From positions 15,500,438 to 15,564,437 of the forward strand of contig CM069598.1 in assembly GCA_035771175.1 (NCBI GenBank): a DNA stretch of 64,000 bases, in the 5' to 3' direction. How positions within the stretch are numbered: position 1 is the stretch's first letter; each line of letters begins with the position of its first letter. Below are positions 1 through 11,400 of this stretch, piece after piece. The stretch is from Paratinospora sagittata (taxonomy: Eukaryota; Streptophyta; Magnoliopsida; Ranunculales; Menispermaceae). Under the pieces are notes generated by a model. It was not told the DNA's origin, ran no database searches, and saw nothing but the letters and a program-made list of their open reading frames with translations. A program made the position numbers and the translations under genes.

Positions 1-2
1 AA

Positions 3-541
3 AAACTGACCCATGATCTGAGTTGTAATGTAACCTTCTTCCCTACTTACTGTGCATTCTAGGACCAGGGCTTGGGGACGATGATTGGACGTGCTAAGGA
101 ACAGGATGGGTTGTATTACCTTGAAACACCAGTACATCCTATGAAGAGTAACACTTCATTTCTCTCCGAGCACAAGTTTTTCAATAAAGAAAAGCTATGG
201 CTTCATCATCGCCGCCTTGGCCATCCTTCTTTTCGAACCCTTAAAATCATGTTTCCTTTTTTATTTAAGTCTCTCAATGTTGAAGATTTTCATTGTGAAG
301 TGTGTGAACTTGCAAAACATAAGCGTATATCTTTTCCACTTAGTAATGAAAGAAGTTTAGATCCATTTGATCACATTCATAGTGATATTTGGGGTCCCTC
401 TTCAATACCTAATGTTTCTGGAGTGCGATGGTTTGTGTCCTTCATTGATGATTGTACTAGAGTCTCGTGGATATTCTTACTGAAACAAAAATCCGATGTG
501 AGCTTTGTTTTTCCTACCTTCCATAACATGATACACACCTA
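3..541 (+). pseudogene. copia GAG-pre-integrase and integrase N-terminal part, broken
   Basis: The frame contains the GAG-pre-integrase zinc-finger signature: HHRRLGH followed by the paired cysteines in CEVCELAKH. The start of the integrase core follows, with HSDIWGP carrying the first catalytic aspartate and FIDDCTR after it. A TAG codon at 60-62 interrupts the frame where copia proteins normally continue, and a stop follows at 540-542. The integrase core then loses a central piece, because the next recognisable integrase residues in another frame (near 570) belong further along the domain. In an intact element this part would process and integrate the cDNA; here it is dead. Confidence 0.85.
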
Positions 542-568
542 GTTTGGTGTAAAACAAGGGGATCCTTC

Positions 569-1482
569 ATGAATCATCCTGTGTTCACACCCCACAACAA
601 AATGGAGTTGCTGAAAGAAAAAACGACCACCTGCTTGATACAACCCGAACCTTTTTATTTCAGAATACTATGCCTAAGTCCTATTGGGGCGAAGCTGTCC
701 TTACTGCAACACACCTTATTAACCGCATACCATCCTGGACCCTTGGTTTCAAAAGTCCTATGGAAAAGCTCTGTCAATTTTACCCTAAGCTCAAAATCTT
801 CAATAATCTTATACCTAAGATATTTTGGTGTGTATCATTTGTCCATGTTCACCAACCCAACAGGGGGAAGTTGGACCCCAGAGCTCTCAAGTGTGTTTTT
901 GTCAGATACTCTTCCACTCAAAAGGGATATAAATGCTATCATCCGCCATCAAAGAAATTCTTTCTCTCTGCCGATGTCACTTTCTGTGAACTTGAGCCCT
1001 ATTTTTCCGCTCCTCTTCCGGGGGAGAGTGTCATCATGGAAGACAAGGATCAGAACTCCCTTGATAACCCTTTTAACCTCCAACAAACCAAACTCGAATC
1101 TCCTACCTCTGTACCCAATGATGAACCTAAAGATCGAATGACTGGACAAATGTACTCAAGGAAGAAAGTTGCAGCTCCTGAACCGATGCAAGTTCAAGAA
1201 TCTGAACCAATCCCTGAAAATGAGGTAACAAATCCTGAACCCTCCTTACAAATTTCATTAGTTCCTGAAGTTAACAATGATCTTGTAGCCTCTGAACCTC
1301 ACAGTGATCTTCCCATTGCCATTAGAAAGGGAACAAGGGAATGCACTAAACATCCCTTGTATCCACTATCTCATGTTGTGTCCTTTGAGAAGTTCTCACC
1401 AACCCATAAGAGTTTCCTTACCAGCTTGAACAACATCCAAACTCCTACGTCATTATCCGAGGCTTTATCTAATACAAATTAG
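569..1482 (+). pseudogene. copia integrase C-terminal part and linker, frameshifted
   Basis: Codons from about 585 in the frame of 670-1482 show the conserved integrase block ending the core (QQNG, then AERKN, then SYWGEA and LINR). The copia C-terminal region RALKCVFVRYSSTQKGYKCYHP follows in the usual place, then a long acidic, proline- and glutamate-rich linker that normally separates integrase from reverse transcriptase. The frame ends with TAG at 1480-1482. The shift from the preceding fragment and the missing middle of the DDE core mean the enzyme could not work. The domain identity is clear from motif order. Confidence 0.85.
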
Positions 1483-1491
1483 AAACAAGCT

Positions 1492-2977
1492 ATGAATGTG
1501 GAAATGGAAGCCCTGGAGAAAAATACAACATGGGAGTTGGTAGACTTGCCTGTAGGAAAGAAACCTGTGGGATGCAAATGGGGTTATACAGTAAAATACA
1601 AAGAAGATGGGTCCCTGGAGCGTTACAAGGCAAGATTATTAGCCAAAAGGATATACTCAGACATATGGTGTGGACTATCAAGAGACATTTGCTCCGAACT
1701 CAAAAATAAATACAATGAGTTTTCTTTTGTCATTGGCAGCTAATTATGACTGGGATTTGCAACAATTTGATGTAAAGAATACATTTTTACATGGGGATTT
1801 GGAAGAAGAAATCTATATGGAAGTGTCTCCAGGATTTGGCACCACTGATAAAGTGTGTAAATTGAAAAAGGCCATGTATGGACTTAAACAGTCTCCGAGG
1901 GCATGGTTTGGTCCGTTTGCCAAAGTAATGACAAATATGAGATATAGACAAAGCCAAGGAGATCACACTTTGTTTATTAAGCACTCAGCTTCAGGGGGAG
2001 TTACAGCTCTATTAGTGTATGTTGATGACATCATCATGACAGGAAACAATAAGAACGAGAGACAGAATTTAAAGCGGTGTTTGACCGAGGAATTTGAAAT
2101 CAAGGAACTAGGGAGATTGAAATACTTTCTAGGGATTGAAGTGGCACACTCTAAACAGGGAATCTTTATTTCTCAACATAAGTACATTATAGATCTTCTT
2201 AAAGAAACAGGGAAGCTAGCATGCAAACCAATGAATACTCCTATTGATCTTAATCACAAGCTTGGAAAAGCTGAAGAAGCGCTGACTGTTAACAAGGAGA
2301 TGTATCAAAGACTAGTAGGGAGACTCATCTATCTCTCTCACACAAGACCTGATATTGCATATGCAGTAAGTGTAATAAGTCAGTTCATGCACAACCCTAA
2401 AGATATTCATTTGCAAGCAGCTAATCGCGTTTTACACAGTATCTTAAAGGGACTCCAGGACAGGACATCTTATTTAAACGACACACATGAGTGGTTCTTG
2501 AAGCATATACTGATTCAGACTATGCTGGTTCAGTAGTTGACAGAAGATCAACTACTGGATATTGTACGTTTTTTGGTGGGAATTTGGTGACATGGCAAAG
2601 TAAAAAGCAGAATGTAGTGGCCAGATCTAGTGCTGAAGTAGAATTTCGAGCAATGGCACAAGGGGTTCGTGAGCTATTATGGTTGAAGATAATTTTGACA
2701 GATTTGAAGATACACTGGGATGGCCCTATTGAGACTCTATGCTGACAATAAATCTGCAATTAGCATTGCCCATAACCCAGTTCAACATGATCGAACCAAG
2801 CATATAGAGATTGATAGACACTTCATTAAAGAGAAGCTTGATAGTGGGTTGATCTGTACTTCATATGTGTCTACCAATAATCAGCTCGCTAATGTGCTCA
2901 CTAAAGGGTTAAACCATGCTGCATTTCAAGCAAATGTGTCCAAGCTGGGAATGGTAAACCTTTATTTACCAGCTTGA
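1492..2977 (+). pseudogene. copia reverse transcriptase and RNase H, frameshifted
   Basis: The RT starts with the usual WELVDLP and GCKW motifs (about 1530-1590), changes frame near 1650-1670, and continues with DYQETFAP, QQFDVKNTFLHGDL, KAMYGLKQSPRAWF and the catalytic YVDDI at about 2019-2033. A second frameshift near 2480 leads into RNase H (TDSDYAGS, RRSTTGYC, SSAEVEFRA). A third near 2730 leads to the C-terminal YADNKSAI and KHIEIDRHF and the final LTKGL-type end at 2977. The YVDD catalytic pair is intact, so inactivation is by frameshift rather than active-site loss. Confidence 0.9.
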
Positions 2978-2987
2978 GGGGGAGGGT
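2973..2987 (+). other. polypurine tract of the copia element
   Basis: The sequence TTGAGGGGGAGGG directly follows the pol end and directly precedes the LTR start TGTGGAG. This is the standard position and composition of a plus-strand primer in copia elements. Confidence 0.8.
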
Positions 2988-3246
2988 TGTGGAGAAAAGC
3001 AAAATCTGTGGGATTTATTTCCTTTAAGGAAATATGATAATTTTAGTAGTTGTTTTATTCAGCAGTTACTAAAATTGTAATTATTATTATATGTGTGTAT
3101 AGCCCTGTATGTCTATATATATGGTGTCCCTCCATTAAGACATCATCAAGAATAAGAAAATATTCTCTCTCTTCTCCCGTGGACGTAGGCCATAGAACTG
3201 AACCACATTGCATCTTTGCGTCTTTCATTATTTTATTTTTACAACA
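2988..3246 (+). repeat. copia 3' LTR
   Basis: The LTR is about 259 bp, begins TGTGGAGAAAAG right after the polypurine tract and ends TTTTACAACA. It carries a TATA box (TCTATATATATGG, 3112-3124) followed by the pyrimidine-rich CTCTCTCTTCTCC typical of the transcription start of short copia LTRs. The partner 5' LTR is outside the window, so LTR divergence cannot be used to date it. The right border is set from the CA end and could be off by a few bases. Confidence 0.75.
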
Positions 3247-4447
3247 GATATTACTAGCAAAAACATCGTAATTACGGACAAATTGTCCCCTGTGAAAATG
3301 CAAAATCAGTCCAAAATGGGGACCCCACCCTTTTAGCCACTCCCCCAGCCCATACCCCTCAGCTAGCTTTGCAACACTCACCCACAAGAAGCAAAAAAGT
3401 GCAATCTAGCCCAAACATCCTCCCATTCCCTATCCTTCTCCTAAAAAAATCCTATTATTTCTTTCTTTCCATATAACCCAAATAACAGCTAAAACCACAA
3501 AACTATAGTAATCTCTCAAACACTTGGGGATTTTCGAGTTCTTTGGGAAGCTCCAAAAATTTCCCAAGTTCGGAAGAATGTCCCATTGTAAATAATTTCG
3601 CCTTTTCCTCCATACCGCCTACGCAAATCCACGCTCCAAGATGGAAATACATTTATCAAATATCTCACAGAGTTGCATGCGTTGAAGATAAGCTTTTATG
3701 ATGAATTTAAGTTCTTTTTATGATGAATTTGATAATTTGTTTTATCAAACACGTGGCCCAGCCCAACTTCTCATACTCCACCCTAGGGACTCATTTAGGT
3801 AGGAATTTGATAGAGAGAAGAGTTGAAGGCATGGACCCTTAGTTCCTTAGAAGGCTTCCAACTTTTTGGAGAAGAGGATAGATTGTGTTAGCCATGGGAT
3901 CCTTTAAGTACTTTTACAACCAAATACTTCTTTCCATCCTTGTTGATGATCCAGTTTTCTTCTCTCCTTACCCTTTTCCAAGCTCAATATGGAAAGTGTT
4001 TGATTCTTCTAAGTCAAGCTCTTGCATTGGGTCATTACCTATGGAAAGCTAAACACCAAAGATGTTCTTCGAAAGAGGTTCTCCAACTTCTCACTATAAA
4101 CATTTTCTCAGGAAATTTGGAGAAGGTGGTGCTCTCACTTCCCAGTGACTATTGTACAGGGTGTAGGCTTGCAAGGAGGAAAAATTTCTCCTTACAATGT
4201 CCCCCCATTGTGGAAGGAATATTGAAGTATTCGCACTTCTTTAAAGGGAAGGAGTTAGAGACAAGTAGTGTGGAAAATTTCTACTTTTGGACGTCATTTT
4301 GGGTAGCAAGTTGTAAATTGTCTAAGGGTTATAGTTTTAATGACTGGTTTATGGTTGGGGGAATTTTGTTGTACTAAAAGTGGTCAAACCAGATGTCTTG
4401 TTCTCCCTGGGACCTTGTTATTTATTGTTATCTTCTCTTTCACCATC
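3247..4447. other. no gene recognised (likely helicase intron 12)
   Basis: This is AT-rich noncoding sequence. The only long open frame is at 3940-4377 on the plus strand (145 codons); I recognise no domain in it, and it lacks the codon pattern of the helicase exons. Positions 3655-3735 contain a short imperfect direct duplication (tttatgatgaattt). I see no helicase exon here on the minus strand. Confidence 0.5.
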
Positions 4448-4550
4448 TGATGTAATGTGATAAGAGTTGGAGTTCGTGGAAATCTCAAATTAGTGTTTTC
4501 CTATTTTAAGATATTTTAATTTTAGTAAATTTACTATTTTCGGTAATTTA

Positions 4551-4838
4551 CTATAAACACACATTCTCTAATTCGTTGATTTACAAGAATACCGAAAAAA
4601 AAGGAAAAATAATGATAAATTCTCAAATTCTATTAATATCAATTCTAATAATGCATACAATGGCCTTAAAGAGGCGAAACCTACGACAAAACTTCTAATT
4701 CGACTCAAATATTAAAATTACAAAATTAGCCAAAAATATAAAAAAAAAATTCCTAAATCCTATCTAAAAAGAAAGATACCGCGATGTATATCACGTAACA
4801 ATGAAAAGAATCAAAATTAGACTCTTCTATATCGAGTT
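4551..4838 (-). repeat. left arm of ~290-bp inverted repeat
   Basis: The reverse complement of this stretch matches 4950-5252 almost throughout, at roughly nine bases in ten by eye. The match includes the TATA region and the block beginning ACTCGATATAGAAGAGTCT. The two arms are separated by about 110 bp. Confidence 0.85.
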
Positions 4839-4949
4839 AATGATGCAATGTGATAAGAGTTGGAGTTCGTGGAAATCTCAAATTAGTGTTTTCCTATTTT
4901 AGGATATTTTACTGATTTTAGTAAATTTGCTATTTTGGGACAGTTCTGT

Positions 4950-5252
4950 TTTGAGTATAACTCGATATAGAAGAGTCTGATTTTGATTCTTCTTATTGCT
5001 ACGCGATATACATCTCGATAGCTTTCTTTCTAGATAGAATTTAGGATTTTTCTTTTAATATTTTTGGCTAATTTTGTTGTTTTTAGTATTTGAGTCGAAT
5101 TAGAAGTTTTGTTGTAGGTTTCGCCTATTTAAGGCCATTGTATGCGTTATTAGAATGGAGATTAATAGAATTTGAGAATTTATCATTATTTTTCCTCTTT
5201 ATTTGGTATTCATGTGAATCAACGAATTAGAGAATGTGTGTTTATTGTCTTC
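4950..5252 (+). repeat. right arm of ~290-bp inverted repeat
   Basis: This is the partner of 4551-4838. It forms the downstream part of the complete LTR copy and carries CCTATTTAAGG. A transcript through both arms would form a long hairpin. Confidence 0.85.
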
Positions 5253-5273
5253 CCTATTCAGCTCCCTGCATCA

Positions 5274-6905
5274 CCATCATATATATATATACATAAAAGC
5301 AAGAATAAAACATGAAAATTTAATGTGAAGTGCAAACATTGGAGATTAGTTGAAAGACAAAATTACTGTCTTTTACTCATTCTAACATTAAAATCAACTT
5401 TTTAATAAATACAAATAAACTTTGAAAGGAAATTATTGAATCATTAGGAAAAAAGGCTGCATCGTGTACTTTCAAGTATTTCCATTTTGTATAAGATAAG
5501 ATCGAGGTTGTACCACAAACAAGTAAGTTAACCAAGACAAGCATCCATTAGAGTAGAAGTGGCAAATATAAGCTGCAAAAAAGATGCAGATAAACCTTTC
5601 AATCACTTGGACATCTACCATTTACCTTCTCTTCTATCTATTAGATTATTCTATTCAAGGCTTTTACTGAAAAAATAAGTAATGTAAATGAGCGTCATCT
5701 TGCTAGATGGCCCCTGTACTGGTTCAAAAATTAGTTGGGGCGGATGCAACCGAGACCCATATGAAAAATAATTTAATGGCCTCTATCATTATGCCCCGTA
5801 GCCAAGTGCATTTATATGAATTCAGGAATAACCAATTGATGTGATCATAAGCCCTTGTCATAGTAAGATTGCAAGAAATTCCTAATGCTTTACGAGAATA
5901 ACTTCAGTGCACACATTAATAATCAGTATCCCAGACTTCCAAGTCAAAATTTGACAGCAGCTTTTATGGACAAGTGCATTAATTTGTTCAGGAAAAGGCA
6001 AAGAGAAGAGCATAAATTGCTAAAGAGGTCCAGAAAATCTAGTTGGACTGTAAAACAAAAATATATTAAAAGCAAGAAAACCTCCAACTCTGTGCAATAT
6101 AGTATCTCAATTGAGGGCCACAACCTCAAAGGAAGTGCCCTTACATTCTTCACCAGTTTGATAGGAATGAAAAGATTATTGACATATAAAATTAGATCTC
6201 AAAGTTCTGATCCTTCCCTCAGCTACTCCAAGAACTCCTCCATAGAACAGCATACTTTTTAGGATAGCTATCAGAATTAGGAATTCAAGCATACAGAACC
6301 CATGAATGAGCCATCAAAAAACAGAAGAATGCTCATCAGGAGGATCAGATATCTTCTTCCAACTTAAGAAGAATTTTGAGACTTGACTACAATTATGATT
6401 CACAACTTAAGATATTGCATTGAGACTTAATATCTTCTACTATAGCTTGGAGGCAGTGAAAGCAAGTCTATCTATGAGGATGATTTAGAAGGTTTTGGCA
6501 ACCAATTCAGCTTCTCTAACTCTTGATACGCAGACATGCCTTAACTCAAGCCACATAGTTTAAGATGGACTTGAGTTGGGATCTATGACACCAACCACTA
6601 GATAAGGGAAAGGCATAGATGATAACAATAATTCTATCAAAATGTTGGAAAAATTAGATTATTCTCATTTGAAACCTTAAAAACAGTTTCAGAAACATCA
6701 GGAGATTTATACTGACAATTTACTAAAAGAATTTCGAGTCCTGGAGTACATATGTTTCAGAGCAATGAACTATTACGGTATTCTGCCTTAGCTATTTTAT
6801 GGATGGAAAACCAAAATGAAAACATACCTTGATTTTCTTTCCCATTTAAAATAATTCCACAATTCATTTTTCAAGATCAAAGAATAAAAGTGATTTAACG
6901 AATAC
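5274..6905. other. helicase intron 12, visible part
   Basis: AT-rich sequence downstream of the donor site of exon 12 (minus-strand GT at 6905-6904). A short AT microsatellite lies at 5279-5291. The open frame at 5885-6262 (125 codons, plus strand) has no domain I recognise and is probably chance. No continuation of the helicase (the winged-helix and ratchet region expected next) is visible on the minus strand anywhere down to position 1. Confidence 0.6.
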
Positions 6906-7910
6906 CTGCAAGCAAAGTTCCTCAATTGGCATTCTCTTTATTTCAGGAACTTGAAACTCTGGTAGAGATGCAGCACGTGTTTTTGAGTAGAGATGGTAAC
7001 AAATTCCAGGCTGGCAACGTCCTGCACGCCCCTCTCGTTGTTTTGCACTAGCTTTTGAAATCCAAGAGGATTGGAGTGTTGATACATTGTTATAAGGATC
7101 ATAACTTTTTTCTTTCATCCGGCCGCTGTCTATAACATAAACAACATCATCAATGGTAACTGAGGTCTCAGCAATGTTTGTTGAAAGAATGATTTTACGG
7201 GAACCAGGAGGAGGCCTTGTAAAAACCTTTTTCTGTTCATCTGATGGAACCATAGAATGAAGAGCAATTATTATAAACTCTGAATTATTTCTAAAAAATG
7301 GAGAAGCAAGCAGTCTTTCTCGAGTTTTATTTATGTCCTCCCATCCTGGAAGGAAAACAAGAATAGCTCCCTCTTTGGAATCAGTACATATTTTCCTCAA
7401 CAAACGCTCTATGAGAATAATATCAACATGTTCTGGATTAGCACATGCAAGATATTTTTCAAGTAGCTCTTGTTTTTCAGCTGATTCAGAAAGAGTAGAC
7501 TCGATGTGGTCCTTGATAATCTTCACTACTTCTTCTTGGTTTTCTTGTTGTGCCCACTCCAATGTTGTTTTCCCATCCTTGGAACATAGACCGCAATCAG
7601 CACCAAGTGAAAGGAGCATGTAGACATCACCAACTCTACCATTTCCAGCAAGTACCATCAGTGGTGTAGCTCCAGTCAGAGAATGTTGATAATTCAAAAC
7701 TAGGGAGGTTGCTCCAGAAGAAACTAATTCTAGGATAGGTTGAAACTCTTCACTGGACAATGCCAAGTTGATAGCTTCATCCAGGGAAGCTTTATACTCT
7801 TCTGTTAACTCAGAATCTCGCCCCGCATCACTCAAGAAAGCCGAATCAAGATGATTTCCTTCTGTTGATTTCAGTATTGAAAGAATGTCCTCCAAATAGA
7901 AAGTTTTGAC
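6906..7910 (-). CDS. helicase exon 12 (ankyrin repeats and helicase lobe 2)
   Basis: 1005 nt, 335 codons, the largest exon. It contains an acidic lead-in, two recognisable ankyrin units ([19 protein letters not shown], then [18 protein letters not shown]), FLPGWEDI (motif IV), [31 protein letters not shown] (motif V) and [12 protein letters not shown] (motif VI). An ankyrin block inserted between helicase lobes is characteristic of this clade. It ends EELCLQ at donor GTATTC. Confidence 0.95.
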
Positions 7911-8408
7911 CTGAAGCAAGATAAAAATTAAAAATATAATTGATCAATCAATATACAATTATAATCTGTGAAAGTCACTCAAAAAGAAAAAAGAAAAGAA
8001 ACATAACAGGATAAGTAAAACCAGGGACTCGAATGATTGGGCATCCACCAAAATATTGTGAAAATCGTTCAGCATCAATAGTAGCACTCATAAGTATCTG
8101 TAAAGTGAAGAAATGATAGAAACAGTCATTAGCTACGAATAGCTAAATCAGAGCACAGAAGATTCCAACATCAAAAAGGACACAAGTAAAAATAGAAATA
8201 AGAAACAAAAGTGGAAACTAACACACCAGTCGTAGATTAGGATATGATGAGAGCATGTCTCTGCAAAGTAAGCAACAGGTCAGAAAACTCATTTTAAAAA
8301 ACTTTTCCATGCAACCAACCTGATTATAAGATATGTAAGCATGATAGCATACAAAATGCTTTACTCTTTGCTCCTTTTAGTAATATGCCTTACTTTTTTT
8401 CCTTTTAT

Positions 8409-8448
<40 letters not shown>

Positions 8449-11400
8449 TATTTTTGACGACAGGTGGTATCCGGGCTTACACCCGACTAATCCACCACGG
8501 GGTACACACGCCTGCCCCAAGGCTAGGACCCGGGAGAAATCAAGAGACTCAATTGGCGGATGGGTGACTCGAACCCAGGACGTTAGTCCTGGTTCTGCAT
8601 TGGTTTCTGCAGCATTCGAGGCAACCACCACGCCAATGCCCCTGGGGGCTATTTTATTAATATATTATCATTTCTTCTTAATAATAATAATAATTGAAAA
8701 ATAAAAACTATTTTTCCTTTGCCACTGCCATCTCTTTTTTAGCAGATACAAGCTTTACATGTACAGTTTTAAGAAATAAAAAATTAAAAAGGAAACATAA
8801 CAAAGGTGGCGATGGCTGAAAACCTAGGCCAGGAGAAAATAAAATAAAATTAATTGTAACAGGTGCAGAGAGTCGCTGAAATATAAGGATCTCCAAAACA
8901 AACCCGAATTAGGGTTGAAGATCTAGACCCTCGTTATGCTGTATTATTTTCATCCTTCAAAATCTGCTCATTGACAAGTGTGTAAATACTAACAGAGGTC
9001 TATTCCTAATAATGACATGTAGCCTAATATTATAAAAATTACATGTTGGACACTTGGACTCACAGCCCTACGTATAATAAAACAAGCCAATATTTTATTT
9101 CTTTTTTCCAAGTATTACCTGAGAATTGCGAGCATAAAATCAGAAAAGCGATCCCTTTCGTGAATTTCATCCTGCCAAGGTAATATATATAATGAGCACG
9201 TAGTTAGCACAAGCCCTTAGAAACTCAAATAGACAATGACTAACACAGGCTATGGCACTGAACACGATATTGGAAAACATTGGCAACATTAAGATCGTAA
9301 AAGAAAAAATTACTAGGTAATTGATATTTCTCATGAAGGAATACAAAGACAGATAACCAAAGGACTAAACAAGATCTAACAAGTAACAGCAGGAAATAGA
9401 GGTCTGTGGTTCTGGTGGTGGCAAAGGTGGGTGGCTACAAAAGCGGACTAGTGATGGTGGTGGAGTTCTGCTGGTGGTTGTAGTGGTGTGAAAAATGTAG
9501 TGAAGACAATGGTGGAGTTATAGAGAATGTTTAAGAGAAATTGATTTTAGAGGTAGAGGTCACAATAAGCTGGTGGTACGATGGAATGGAAGTGTCAATG
9601 TTCATATCGTTGAGAAAGAAGGGAGTGTCAGAGGAAAGAGTGCTCTGTCATGATTATAGAAATAGAAATAACTTAAGAAGTGATTCCATGCAAATATGGC
9701 CATTAAACCTAGATTCAATTCCCAAGGAATTGAAAAATCTCAGGTCCATAGTTCCTATATGAAAAGAATGATACCAACTCAATCAACCAGACAGTTGTGT
9801 TCATGGTCAATACTATGCATTTTGGAGCCTCCACCCCCCACACCATGCCCCCACTGCTCTAATAAATATACAAAGATGGTATAATTGAGGATATCAACTT
9901 TAAAGATAATGTGAGAACTGATTATGAAGTCCCTCTCACTACAAAGTAAAATAAATGTTTACATATCCTACTACCTAGAATAGAAAATCACTCATGATAT
10001 GAATATCAAAGTCAACCTATAACAACTAGAATTTACAAATTCCACAAAAAAAAAAAAAATAATACCATAATAATGTGTGTGATTTCATGAATCCCATTCT
10101 TTGGTGATCTATTTTTTGCTCCAGCCTCCGGTTTAGTAGAAGAATTTCCAACAAGTAACTTAAGAAGAATCCCATTCGTGCAAAACATAATAGACGAGTG
10201 CTTTCCACCTTTAGCCTCCAATCGTATCTGATTGCAGTCAACAATAGAAGTTAACAAGAGCCACATGATTAGAGAACAGATTTCTATGTAATGAAGTATG
10301 CATTTGTATGTTTTTTCCTATTTCTACACTAAGAACTTCCTATTTCAGGAACAGATATTTGTTGGGGATGGCAAAAGACCCCAGATCTACTAATAATGTA
10401 GTAGAAATTAAACCACCCAATGTGATCATGATTAAACCAGTGCATAGAACTAAATCTATCAGGCATGGGCAGCAAATTATGGTAAAACTATCTCAACATT
10501 CCTAGGGATTGAGTTTAAATCACATAATCCAACATGATATGTCAATGGACTTCCCTCATTAATTTAGCAATACAATAAAAGAGAATTGTAAGCAGATAGA
10601 GAAAAGGCTCAATGGTTTTTTCCCACACTATTAAATGGCAAAGTTCAAAAGGTGGATTTTTCCCCCTGTTTATTCAAATAGATGATAAAAGACATTTTTT
10701 TCATGCACATTAGAAATTACCTTGTATCCAATATTGTCTCCAACCTTTTCTCCCCTTTCATAAGATATTCTCTCAGCAACTAAACCCAAAAATTAAAAAT
10801 TAAAAAATTAAAAACCAAAAAAGGAAAAAAGAACAACCTTAAACAGTGAGTACAGACTTATTGTCATGTGCCATCCAGGTAAGAAAAGAAGAAAAGACAA
10901 CAAAGGAAGGTGAAAATATCCAGGAAGCATGCACCTGATATTGCTGAAATACGTCGAGGTTGAGTGCACACAATTTTACACGTCTCACCCCTAGTCCACA
11001 TGTAGTCCAATAGCATTTGAGGGACCTGGATTTTATTGATACACAAGACAAGCATAACATTGCATATCAGAAGAAAATTGAAAATAAAATTCAACAGTAG
11101 TCTTTTAGCATATGTACATGACAAACAGGTTGAATCAAAGGAATATAAAAATAGGTATCATGAATAATCCCAGAGCTCGCAAGAGAGAGTCATAATCACA
11201 CAAATAAAAATTATACAATAGAAAAACTTCATTAAGCATTTTAAACTCAAATTAAGCTTTTAAATCCAGTGAAACTCTTGGTAATCTAATTGTCAATAAT
11301 TTCCAACTGAAATACCCACTTTATCTTGAGGTAAAATTCATTAAACAATTTGAATAGGCAAGCAGTGCCTTTCATGTCTGCACCTACAGTATAAAAAATA

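Larger units (their letters stand above)
1..3246 (+). mobile_element. Ty1/copia retrotransposon, 5'-truncated by window edge, degenerate
   Basis: The order GAG-pre-integrase, integrase, reverse transcriptase, RNase H, polypurine tract, LTR is the Ty1/copia order. The gag half and 5' LTR lie left of the window or are lost. The reading frame is broken by a nonsense codon at 60-62, a deletion inside integrase near 541-570, a stop near 1480, and frameshifts near 1650, 2480 and 2730, so it cannot make a polyprotein. It lies downstream in the transcriptional direction of the helicase exons and in the opposite orientation, probably inside the last visible helicase intron. What is seen are the domain motifs; the intron placement is inferred. 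Confidence 0.9.
4448..5273 (+). mobile_element. foldback LTR insertion (rearranged LTR or TRIM-like element)
   Basis: One insertion of about 826 bp is bounded by the 5-bp target-site duplication CCATC (4443-4447 and 5274-5278). Its ends are TGATGTA and TGCATCA, which are nearly inverted. The internal order is A (4448-4540), inverted B (4551-4838), A again (4841-4937), B (4950-5252) and a short end. A plus B at 4841-5273 is a complete 433-bp LTR beginning TGATGCA, ending TGCATCA, with a TATA-like CCTATTTAAGG at 5123-5133. The left half is therefore the same LTR with its second part flipped. No coding sequence is present. A reverse-transcription template switch or self-priming event is my inference. 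Confidence 0.75.

Noticed and set aside
3940..4377. 145-codon open frame as a possible gene
   Set aside because: No domain, no splice or promoter context, and composition like the surrounding noncoding DNA.
4448..5273. Reading the inverted repeat as a DNA-transposon foldback element
   Set aside because: The right half is a complete LTR with TATA-like box and the insertion has a 5-bp duplication, which fits retroelement integration better.
5885..6262. 125-codon open frame as a possible gene
   Set aside because: Lysine- and serine-rich chance frame in an AT-rich intron; no homologue recognised.
7333..7623. Plus-strand frame of 96 codons
   Set aside because: Antisense shadow of helicase exon 12.
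8385..8631. Open frames on both strands at 8385-8631
   Set aside because: They coincide with the tRNA-type SINE and the adjacent TA repeat.
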